Part shown: in pieces, positions 1-5,123 of the stretch | Layout: every line of letters starts with the position of its first letter | How positions within the stretch are numbered: position 1 is the first letter of the stretch | Assembly: GCA_947428535.1 (NCBI GenBank) | Contig: CANEMG010000091.1 | Location: 1-5,123 of the forward strand | Source: an uncultured Clostridium sp. | Lineage (GTDB): Bacteria > Bacillota > Clostridia > TANB77 > CAG-508 | Length of the DNA: 5,123 nt | Direction of reading: 5' to 3' | Translations under genes and position numbers: made by a program | The notes under the pieces: generated by a model | Databases searched by the model: none | What the model saw: only the letters and a program-made list of their open reading frames with translations | What the model was told of the DNA's origin: nothing

Positions 1-615
1 ATGTGTAGCATCATCTTCTCTTCTATATGTCTTTCCTGTACATATCATTCTAATTGGAGATTTTTCTTCATTTGCAAGCATTGTTCTTGCCTGAACAGAA
101 GATGTCTGTGTTCTTAATAAATATTCATTAGTTATATAAAAGCTATCTTGCATATCTCTTGCTGGATGTCCCTCTGGAAGATTTAATCTTGCAAAACAAA
201 ACTCATCTGTCTCAAGTTCTGGACCTTCTATCACATCATATCCCATAGAAACAAATAAATCTTGTATTTCTTCTATAACTCTATTTATAGGATGTTTACT
301 ACCTCTTTTTATTTTTACACTTGGCATTGTAATATCTATTTTCTCTTTTTCTAATTTTTGTGATAATGCCTTTTCTTTTAATACTTTTTCTGCATTTGAT
401 AAATTCTCTTCAATTTCATTTCTAACTTGATTTACCAAACTTCCGATTTTGGGTCTTTCATCTGCTGCTAAACTTCCCAATCCTTTTAGCAAAGTTGTGA
501 GTTCACTTTTCTTTCCTAAAAGTTTTACTTTTAAATCTTGTAGTTCTTGCAAATTTTGAATTTTACTAATACTTTCTTTTGCACTTTTTTTAATCTCTTC
601 AATTTTTTCTTTCAT
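1..615 (-). CDS. pheS: Phenylalanyl-tRNA synthetase alpha subunit, N-terminal part (3' end off the window)
   Basis: Catalytic alpha subunit of the heterotetrameric (alpha2beta2) cytoplasmic phenylalanyl-tRNA synthetase, which charges tRNA-Phe using ATP. The first 205 codons are present and run off the left edge on a codon boundary. Residues 1 to about 95 form the charged helical N-terminal arm that in this family contacts tRNA-Phe. The class II core follows: HPINRVIEEIQDLF and MGYDVIEGPELETDEF (motif 1 region), LNLPEGHPARDMQDSFY, LLRTQTSSVQARTM, and the motif 2 segment TGKTYRREDDATH, where the window ends. Motif 3 lies outside. The ATG at 615 is chosen because GGGAGG sits 5 nt upstream (621-626) and the family's N-terminus fits. 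pheT is expected next, beyond the window. Expression should be controlled by the T-box leader just upstream. Identification is secure from these conserved motifs. Confidence 0.97.
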   Translation of the reverse strand, partial: MKEKIEEIKKSAKESISKIQNLQELQDLKVKLLGKKSELTTLLKGLGSLAADERPKIGSLVNQVRNEIEENLSNAEKVLKEKALSQKLEKEKIDITMPSVKIKRGSKHPINRVIEEIQDLFVSMGYDVIEGPELETDEFCFARLNLPEGHPARDMQDSFYITNEYLLRTQTSSVQARTMLANEEKSPIRMICTGKTYRREDDATH

Positions 616-648
616 CTTATCCTCCCATATTTATTCTTATTTTAATCT

Positions 649-685
649 AAAAAGCTATTTCATCCACATAGGACGAAATAGCTTT
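649..685 (-). terminator. Intrinsic terminator of the pheS T-box leader
   Basis: On the minus strand, AAAGCTATTTCGTCC (671-685) pairs with GGATGAAATAGCTTT (651-665) around a 5-nt loop (TATGT, 666-670). This gives a 15-bp stem with one G-U wobble. It runs into only five T residues (649-653) before A and G appear, so the U-tract is short. The 5' arm includes the CGTCC that the antiterminator needs, so the two structures exclude each other, as expected for a T-box. Confidence 0.92.
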
Positions 686-908
686 ATTTCCGTGTTACCA
701 CCTAATTTTATTAATTTTAATAATTTAAAATCAACCTCATTATAGTTATAACGTAACAAACGCTTATGACTACTTTTTTCATCACAAGAACCTCAAAAGT
801 GAAATTTCAGCAAATACATTTTAAACAAATTCTCAGCGTAACATTTGTTTTCTCTTTAAAAACTTTACTATTTACTTACTTTGCTTTTTTCTAACGGTTT
901 AATATTAT
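649..908 (-). ncRNA. T-box riboswitch leader of pheS (Phe, UUC specifier)
   Basis: Cis-acting leader that senses uncharged tRNA-Phe and controls readthrough into pheS. Reading the minus strand: AGTA repeats at 866-880 fit the 5' side of the Stem I S-turn. GAA at 806-808, then TTC at 801-803 followed by AC and a GAG, matches the usual specifier-loop context, so the specifier is UUC for Phe, agreeing with the downstream gene. The T-box sequence AGGTGGTAACACG lies at 691-703. Its variable base after TGG is U, which would pair with discriminator A73 of tRNA-Phe. TAGG/CCTA and ACG/CGT pairings between the T-box and 667-676 build the antiterminator and compete with the terminator at 649-685. The start near 908 is inferred from the promoter. 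The element is known biology; the helix assignments are by eye. Confidence 0.93.
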
Positions 909-914
909 GTTAAT

Positions 915-943
915 AATATAGCACATTTTTTATTTAAAATCAA
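915..943 (-). promoter_or_regulatory. Sigma-A-type promoter for the pheS T-box leader
   Basis: On the minus strand the -35 box TTGATT (938-943) is separated by exactly 17 nt from the -10 box TATATT (915-920). A TG one base upstream of the -10 (TGC at 921-923) makes it an extended -10. Transcription would start near 908, just before the T-box RNA. The -35 box begins only about 10 nt past the stop codon of the upstream 65-codon gene. Confidence 0.8.
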
Positions 944-952
944 GATTTATTT

Positions 953-1150
953 TTAATAATCTCTTTCATCTCGAACTTCTTCATTTGTTTTTACTTTTTC
1001 AGCTTTCTTTTCAGTAGCTTCTTCTCTTTCTTTAATCTCAGCTTTCTTTACAACATTTTGCATATAGTCTACTGCTTCTCTAAAATCTGTTCTGTTTTTT
1101 CCATCTTTATATGCTTTTTCTACTTTACTTGCAAAATCACTTATTTCCAT
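953..1150 (-). CDS. Small charged helical protein, 65 aa, unknown function
   Basis: I do not recognise a family. The product is highly charged and predicted almost wholly alpha-helical: MEISDFASKVEKAYKDGKN, then a Lys/Glu-rich second half (KKAEIKEREEATEKKAEKV) ending RDERDY. There is no signal peptide, membrane segment or cysteine, so it is probably cytoplasmic. It begins 25 nt after the stop of the 294-codon coiled-coil gene and is likely cotranscribed with it, so the two could work together; that is inference. The ATG at 1148-1150 is the only good start. The purine stretch AAAGGGAAG upstream is further from the ATG than usual, so initiation may be weak or coupled to the gene before. It ends in TAA just before the pheS promoter, with no clear terminator between. 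Confidence 0.72.
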   Translation of the reverse strand: MEISDFASKVEKAYKDGKNRTDFREAVDYMQNVVKKAEIKEREEATEKKAEKVKTNEEVRDERDY

Positions 1151-1175
1151 TTTATATTCAACTTCCCTTTCACAA

Positions 1176-2060
1176 TTATCCCATCATACTTGATAATTCA
1201 GTATTTTTAAAGTTCTCAATTCTTGAGTTTAATGGTTCAATTATTGTTGTTTCAACTACTTTTGCTGTATTAAATCTACTAACAAAAAATCTTGTAATTT
1301 TCTTAAATACTCTTGGTTTACGAATAGTCGCAGTCATTTCTTTATTTCCAACTTCCATTGCATTATAAATTGACTCTTTTTTTCTATCATTTATTCTATC
1401 GATTTCTGTATCAATCATAGAAATTTCTTTTTCTACTTTATTAAGAAATTCCTTATTTTCATTTTTATCTTTAATTGTTTTTTCTATTTTATTAGAAAGT
1501 TGCTCTTCTAATTCAATAGCTACTTCCTGTTGATCCAAAAGATTTGTAATCATTTTGGGGTCAACTTCTACATTATTACTTCTTTTGTTTTTTATTTTTT
1601 CTAGTGCTGATTTTATATTATCTTTAACTGATTTTTTTACCTTATCATTTTCTTTTTGATTATTTCTTTTTTCAATACTTTGTGATAGATATTCTTCATT
1701 TAAAATTGCACTAATTAAACTTGCTTCTAATTCAACTTTTCTTAATATTAATTGCTCAATTTTTCCATCATAAAATTTACTAAGCTCTACAAGTGCTTGC
1801 TCATATTTTGATAATGTTTCTGAAACTAGTTTTTTTGTTGTTTCATAATTTTTAGAGCCTTCTTTAAATTTAGGATTTATATTACATATTCCTACTTTTA
1901 TAGAGTTCATTTGAGCATTTACTTTTTCATTAATAGTATCTATAGATATTTTATCAACATATGCTCTACTTACCATTGCATTAGCTTTTATTTTTCCTTC
2001 AGATTCATTATACAATTTAAGTAAGCTTTTACATTTTTCAGTATCTGTTAAATTTTCCAA
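1176..2060 (-). CDS. Coiled-coil protein, 294 aa, unknown function, TTG start
   Basis: I do not recognise a family. No signal peptide or membrane segment is visible, so it is probably cytoplasmic. Residues about 70-160 and 175-235 are Lys/Glu-rich with heptad-like spacing of Leu/Ile (for example KIEQLILRKVELEASLIS and VEKEISMIDTEIDRINDRK), suggesting two long coiled-coil segments broken near residues 160-170 (KRSNNVEVDPKM). Residues 247-263 (RKPRVFKKITRFFVSRF) form a strongly basic aromatic stretch that could touch membrane or nucleic acid; this is speculation. The start is TTG at 2058-2060, set by AAAGGAGG 7 nt upstream; no in-frame ATG occurs before residue 29. A 65-codon gene follows after 25 nt. 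The overall shape resembles PspA-like or structural helical proteins, but I see no diagnostic motif for either. Confidence 0.87.
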   Translation of the reverse strand: MENLTDTEKCKSLLKLYNESEGKIKANAMVSRAYVDKISIDTINEKVNAQMNSIKVGICNINPKFKEGSKNYETTKKLVSETLSKYEQALVELSKFYDGKIEQLILRKVELEASLISAILNEEYLSQSIEKRNNQKENDKVKKSVKDNIKSALEKIKNKRSNNVEVDPKMITNLLDQQEVAIELEEQLSNKIEKTIKDKNENKEFLNKVEKEISMIDTEIDRINDRKKESIYNAMEVGNKEMTATIRKPRVFKKITRFFVSRFNTAKVVETTIIEPLNSRIENFKNTELSSMMG

Positions 2061-2067
2061 AGCAAAT

Positions 2068-2075
2068 CCTCCTTT
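2068..2075 (-). promoter_or_regulatory. Strong ribosome binding site fixing a TTG start
   Basis: AAAGGAGG on the minus strand, 7 nt before TTG at 2058-2060. The near-perfect anti-16S match at good spacing supports TTG as the genuine start of the 294-codon coiled-coil gene, rather than the first in-frame ATG 28 codons later. Confidence 0.85.
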
Positions 2076-2113
2076 ATTATTAATACACTTTATAGTAAAA
2101 TATTAGTATTTTA

Positions 2114-2269
2114 TTATTTTTTATTACTTTTTTTTATTATGCTTTTGGCTTTTCTAAAGTCTTCTTTCTTTTCTTCTTCAATTTTTTTTAATAATATTTT
2201 CATTTCTTCTAGTGTCATATAATCTAAATTATATATTTTACTACTATATACAACTGTACCTAATTTCAT
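2114..2269 (-). CDS. Small charged protein, 51 aa, unknown function
   Basis: A short gene easily missed by length cut-offs. The ATG at 2267-2269 is preceded by GGAGG (2275-2279) at 5-nt spacing, an excellent ribosome binding site. The product starts MKLGTVVYSSKIYNLDYMT, a short beta-prone segment. It continues as a Lys/Glu-rich helix (LEEMKILLKKIEEEKKEDF) and ends in a basic tail (KSIIKKSNKK). It closes with two consecutive TAA codons (2111-2116). No membrane segment, signal peptide or cysteine is visible. It begins 17 nt after the DUF5050-type gene stops, so it is almost certainly on the same transcript. No function can be assigned; an adaptor or regulatory role for a neighbouring product would be guesswork. 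Confidence 0.8.
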   Translation of the reverse strand: MKLGTVVYSSKIYNLDYMTLEEMKILLKKIEEEKKEDFRKAKSIIKKSNKK

Positions 2270-2286
2270 AAGAACCTCCAAAAATT

Positions 2287-3267
2287 TTAATATTCAATTG
2301 CTTTTGTTTGTTTTCCATTTTCTTTTACTCTATACATTTGATATATTTGAGATTCATCTTTACTATTATCTAAATAATATATTATTCCATTTGCGATATT
2401 TATTTTTGTTCTAGTTGCATCTAATGAAACTATTTCTTTTGATTTCTTTCCTTTTAAATCACATTTACAAATCTTTTTATTTACTTCATCATAATAATAT
2501 ATTTTTTTATTAGTTACATTGTATACCTCATTATTAACAAAAGTAGCAACTACTTTCTTTGATGAACCATTTTTCTTTATACTACATAAAGCATTTTCTG
2601 TTTCATCATAAAAATATATTCTATTTTTTAATATTTGAATATTTTTTATAGTATATTCTGTTGAAATATCTTTTTTGTCTGTTCCATCTAATTTTACAGA
2701 ATGTAAATATCCTACATTATCTGTAAAATAAATTAAATTTTTATTTAAAACAAAGTCTTGTACATTTGCTAATGTTATTGCAAATTCTTCATTTGTTTCT
2801 AAAGAAATTTTATATAATCCTACATTATCTTTATTTGATACATAATATACATATCCATCTTCTATATAAAATTTACTAATAGATGTATACAGTGTTTTGA
2901 TTTTATTTAAATCTTCGCCTGTTGTTTTTACTGAATTTAAATCTATTGTATTTGTACTTGAAATTGTTAAATAATAAATTGTATCATCTACTAGAGTCAT
3001 AGAATATGCCGTTTCTTCTGTTAATTGTGTTTCTTTTCCTTTTTCTACTTTTACAATTCCTTTTTCAAATTTATTATAATAAACTGTATTTCCATCTTCT
3101 ATTGCTAATCCCATATTAGCATAATTTCCAACAGTATATTCTGGTGAGAATAATTTCAAAATTAATTTTATTACTCCAAAAAACATTAAAAATATTATTA
3201 AGGCTAATGCCATTAAAATAATTATGCGTCTACTTTTTAATTTTAATTTCTTTTTCTTATTTTCCAT
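2287..3267 (-). CDS. Membrane-anchored beta-propeller protein, DUF5050-like, 326 aa
   Basis: Residues 4-14 are very basic (KKKKLKLKSRR). A single hydrophobic segment at about 14-38 follows (IIILMALALIIFLMFFGVIK), so the protein should sit in the cytoplasmic membrane with its C-terminal domain outside. From about residue 60 onwards, short IYY/VYY/IYF motifs recur near residues 62, 98, 140, 179, 217, 257 and 296. That is roughly every 40 residues and typical of DUF5050 / LRP1-type beta-propeller domains, implying about seven blades. Linkers such as VKLDGTDKKDIS, KKNGSSKKVV and LKGKKSKEIV fit the family's blade turns. Family assignment is from memory of this pattern. Function is unknown; the family is presumed to bind ligands or partners outside the cell. 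AGAGGAG at 3277-3283 precedes the ATG. The gene begins 27 nt after the upstream open frame ends and precedes the 51-codon gene by 17 nt. Confidence 0.85.
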   Translation of the reverse strand: MENKKKKLKLKSRRIIILMALALIIFLMFFGVIKLILKLFSPEYTVGNYANMGLAIEDGNTVYYNKFEKGIVKVEKGKETQLTEETAYSMTLVDDTIYYLTISSTNTIDLNSVKTTGEDLNKIKTLYTSISKFYIEDGYVYYVSNKDNVGLYKISLETNEEFAITLANVQDFVLNKNLIYFTDNVGYLHSVKLDGTDKKDISTEYTIKNIQILKNRIYFYDETENALCSIKKNGSSKKVVATFVNNEVYNVTNKKIYYYDEVNKKICKCDLKGKKSKEIVSLDATRTKINIANGIIYYLDNSKDESQIYQMYRVKENGKQTKAIEY

Positions 3268-3294
3268 ATAATTATTCTCCTCTTTAGAATTGTT

Positions 3295-3858
3295 TTAATC
3301 TTCTAATAGTTCAAAATTTGGAGTTATTCTAAATGTATAAGTATCTACTACAATAATTGCTGCTTCTTCAGTTACTGTTGAAGAAACTTCATAACCTTCA
3401 ATTTCTAAATTCTCTAAATTCTTTATTGTAAATTCTTCGTTATTATTTTGTGCTTCTCCCATCATTATAGATACTCTATTGAATAAAGCATTTTTTGCTT
3501 CTTCCTTAGTTACTGTTACAGATACATCTTCAAGATTATTTTGCTCAACTATTGATGTACCTGTATTAGAATCTATTACTTTTAAACTATCTTGTTTTTG
3601 TTCATATACTTCCATAACTCTTTGTATAATTGCTGTAATTAAATCAGCTCTTTCTTGCTCTGATAAATCATCTAAAAATGCACAATTATCATTACTTAAA
3701 TCTTCTATTTCAGAAGTTAATTCAAAATTTATTTTATTTTCTAAAACTACTTTGGTTTCACTTTCGTTTGTTCTTAAAACAACTACAATGTAATTATTTA
3801 TTGTTTTAGCATTTTTAGCTCCAGTTGTTTTTATTTCAAAATCTATATTTTCATTTAT
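3295..3858 (-). CDS. C-terminal part of the upstream protein, open frame of 187 codons without a normal start (possible pseudogene fragment)
   Basis: This frame is open from immediately after the tandem TAA codons (3859-3864) to TAA at 3295-3297, in register with the large gene upstream. No ATG, GTG or TTG occurs until ATG at 3613-3615, which would give only a 106-residue product and lacks a convincing ribosome binding site. The 81 codons before that ATG read as ordinary protein: beta-prone segments (FEIKTTGAKNAKTI, YIVVVLRTNESETKVVLENK), then FLDDLSEQERADLITAIIQR and VYEQKQDSLKVID. The last part (VSVTVTKEEAKNALFNRV, ending FRITPNFELLED) is a mixed alpha/beta domain. There is no signal peptide, so it makes little sense as an independent protein. 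I infer the natural C-terminus of the gene at 3862-5123, separated by nonsense mutation, readthrough or assembly error. A short ATG-started version (3295-3615) remains possible. Confidence 0.6.
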   Translation of the reverse strand: MNENIDFEIKTTGAKNAKTINNYIVVVLRTNESETKVVLENKINFELTSEIEDLSNDNCAFLDDLSEQERADLITAIIQRVMEVYEQKQDSLKVIDSNTGTSIVEQNNLEDVSVTVTKEEAKNALFNRVSIMMGEAQNNNEEFTIKNLENLEIEGYEVSSTVTEEAAIIVVDTYTFRITPNFELLED

Positions 3859-3864
3859 TTATTA
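3859..3864 (-). other. Tandem in-frame TAA TAA splitting one continuous reading frame
   Basis: Reading the minus strand, the large gene ends ACA TGG TGT ATT ATT AGT AAA, then TAA TAA. The same frame then stays open for 187 codons of protein-like sequence. The surrounding bases are a low-complexity run of TAAA/TAA units (3853-3868). An ATG at 3852-3854 in another frame reaches TAG after three codons. Confidence 0.85.
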
Positions 3865-5123
3865 TTTACTAATAATACACCATGTGCCTTTTAAATTAAT
3901 TCCAGCATCTTTGCTTACTTTATTTAATGATAATGTAAATCCGTTCTTTTTTTCACTATTTACATCTTCTGAATTATCAGCTATATCATCTTCTGCTGAA
4001 TATGTTAAAACTCTATCATTATTAGAATTTTTTCCTTTACTGTTTTGAGACAAATATGTTATTTGTATTGTATTATCATTTTCATCTTCCATTTTTTGTG
4101 TAAATTCAACATCTAATGTATCTGTGTTTGGCAATATAAAGCTAATTTTCTCTGTTCCGTTTTCACTTACATAAACAGTTATTGTTATTCCATCGCCTTC
4201 ACTTGATTTTACTTTTTCTATTAACTTATCTATTTTTTCTTGTAATTCTTTAACTGTTGAATTTATTTTTTTGTTCAATATAATTGGACCAACTATATTT
4301 GATAATTCCTTTCCATATTCAACTGTATCTTCTTGTAAATTCATTTCTTCAGAAGTATTATTTAAATCATCATTATATAAATTATCTTCTGAACTTCTCA
4401 TAATATTATTATCTGTTGAATCTGCTCCAAAACTATCTCCTTGTAAATTAGCTTCTTCATCTGGATAAGAGTTTTCTAAATCAGATATATCTAATTCTAT
4501 ATTTGAATTAAAATTTTCTTCTTCTGGAACCATTACTTCTTCTGATGAATTTGTTTGATCATATAAATTTATTGAACTACTATCAATATCTGGTGTTATT
4601 GTATTTCCTGATATATTATTTGTTTCTTCTTCAGCTTCATCTAAGTCTGTTTCCATTACACTATTTGATTTTCCTGTAACCATTTTTCCTAATAATGTTT
4701 CATCATTTCTTAACATTGTTAATACATCTACTGTATTATTTTTTAATTCTTCTTGAGATAATTTTAAAGAATATGAAACTACATCAATAGAATTGTTATT
4801 TTTATTTATAACAAAGTTGTCTTGTGAAACAAATTTGTCTTCTGATATGTTTTCAAAAAACTTAGAACCATATGATTTTATATACTCAGTCTTTTCTTCT
4901 TCTGTAATATCCATTTTTCCTAATTTTTTAAAATTTTCTAAATCTTCTTTATTAAATTCTATTCCAAAAACATCTTTTATTTTATCATAACGAATACCAA
5001 TATATCTATCTACAATTTCATCTGATGCTATTCCAATAGCTTCATCTGTTGTTTGAATTTTAGCTTTAAAGATTTCGTTTCCAGAATAATTTATTCCTAA
5101 TTCATTGTAAGTTTTAGAATTAT
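3862..5123 (-). CDS. Large probable extracytoplasmic protein of unknown function, 5' end off the window
   Basis: 419 residues are visible; the frame is open to the right edge, so the ATG at 4912-4914 is an internal methionine, not the start. Visible residues 1-150 are a mixed alpha/beta region (YNELGINYSGNEIF, IVDRYIGIRYDKIKDVF, SYSLKLSQEELKNNTVDVL, LRNDETLLGKM). Residues about 153-268 are a Ser/Asn/Asp/Glu-rich low-complexity stretch, probably disordered. Residues about 270-360 return to a folded region (VKELQEKIDKLIEKVKSSEG, then strands GITITVYVSENGTEKISF). A second polar linker and GINLKGTWCIISK precede the tandem TAA. The style resembles uncharacterised clostridial membrane-anchored families (I thought of DUF6583, unconfirmed), whose N-terminal membrane segment would be off the window. 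No catalytic motif is visible. It heads the row of genes of unknown function, and its probable C-terminus continues in the same frame at 3295-3858. Confidence 0.85.
   Translation of the reverse strand, partial: NSKTYNELGINYSGNEIFKAKIQTTDEAIGIASDEIVDRYIGIRYDKIKDVFGIEFNKEDLENFKKLGKMDITEEEKTEYIKSYGSKFFENISEDKFVSQDNFVINKNNNSIDVVSYSLKLSQEELKNNTVDVLTMLRNDETLLGKMVTGKSNSVMETDLDEAEEETNNISGNTITPDIDSSSINLYDQTNSSEEVMVPEEENFNSNIELDISDLENSYPDEEANLQGDSFGADSTDNNIMRSSEDNLYNDDLNNTSEEMNLQEDTVEYGKELSNIVGPIILNKKINSTVKELQEKIDKLIEKVKSSEGDGITITVYVSENGTEKISFILPNTDTLDVEFTQKMEDENDNTIQITYLSQNSKGKNSNNDRVLTYSAEDDIADNSEDVNSEKKNGFTLSLNKVSKDAGINLKGTWCIISK
4318..4665 (-). other. Acidic low-complexity segment inside the large protein
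   Basis: About 116 codons dominated by Ser, Asn, Asp and Glu, with Asp/Glu clusters such as ETDLDEAEEE, VPEEENF, ISDLENSYPDEE and DDLNNTSEEMN, and almost no Lys or Arg. It has no exact repeat unit that I can see. It separates two segments that look folded, so it is probably a flexible acidic linker or a species-specific insertion in the domain. Confidence 0.7.

Noticed and set aside
788..790. TTC in GAGGTTCTTG as the T-box specifier codon
   Set aside because: The other TTC, at 801-803, has the expected context: downstream of GAA and directly followed by AC and a GAG. It is the better candidate.
1111..1368. Plus-strand open frame of 85 codons
   Set aside because: Antisense shadow of the two coiled-coil/charged genes; no ribosome binding site, and its hydrophobic composition is what the complement of Lys/Glu-rich codons gives.
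2096..2113. Hairpin TAAAATA-CTAA-TATTTTA as a terminator after the 51-codon gene
   Set aside because: Only A-T pairs, 7 bp, and no T-run follows on the minus strand, so it is too weak to call.
3479..3793. Plus-strand open frame of 104 codons
   Set aside because: Antisense to the minus-strand open frame at 3295-3858; Ser/Phe/Leu-rich composition typical of a shadow frame and no ribosome binding site.
4271..4468. Plus-strand open frame of 65 codons
   Set aside because: Shadow of the acidic low-complexity part of the large minus-strand gene.
4912..4914. ATG as the start of a 350-residue protein
   Set aside because: The same frame continues upstream for 69 more codons of protein-like sequence to the window edge, and no good ribosome binding site precedes this ATG.
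4793..4990. Plus-strand open frame of 65 codons
   Set aside because: Shadow of the large minus-strand gene, which stays open across this stretch to the window edge.
3295..5123. Reassigned TAA codon (alternative genetic code) to explain the tandem stop
   Set aside because: All complete genes in the window end in TAA, and the 51-codon gene also ends in TAA TAA, so TAA functions as a normal stop here.

Overview
The window is very AT-rich (about a quarter G+C by eye). All convincing coding sequence lies on the minus strand, so biological 5'->3' runs from high to low coordinates. Strong GGAGG-type ribosome binding sites, TAA stops, a TTG start and a T-box leader on an aminoacyl-tRNA synthetase gene point to a low-GC Firmicute. 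An uncultured gut-type Clostridia or related lineage is my inference; the sequence alone does not fix the genus.

Layout in the direction of transcription: (1) 5123-3862, the 3' part of a large gene for a probable secreted or membrane-anchored protein of unknown function, whose N-terminus is off the window. Two in-frame TAA codons end it at 3864-3859. (2) 3858-3295, 187 further codons open in exactly the same frame with no start codon at the front, looking like the C-terminal part of the same protein. (3) 3267-2287, a membrane-anchored beta-propeller protein of the DUF5050 type. (4) 2269-2114, a 51-residue charged protein with a perfect ribosome binding site. (5) 2060-1176, a 294-residue coiled-coil protein starting at TTG. 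(6) 1150-953, a 65-residue charged helical protein. (7) 943-649, a promoter and T-box riboswitch. (8) 615-1, the first 205 codons of pheS.

Genes 1-6 are closely spaced (17-27 nt in three gaps, 53 nt at 2061-2113) with no convincing GC-rich terminator between them, so they look like one transcription unit whose promoter lies upstream of the window. Two products look extracytoplasmic and two or three are cytoplasmic charged helical proteins, so an envelope-related role is possible but not shown. pheS is a separate unit. Its leader has a UUC (Phe) specifier, a T-box sequence whose variable base is U (pairing with A73 of tRNA-Phe), and a terminator/antiterminator switch, so pheS should be switched on when uncharged tRNA-Phe accumulates.

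The points most worth a second look are the tandem in-frame stop that splits the large gene, the small 51-residue gene, and the unrecognised coiled-coil/small-protein pair. I see no CRISPR array, insertion sequence, tRNA or rRNA gene, or phage signature.
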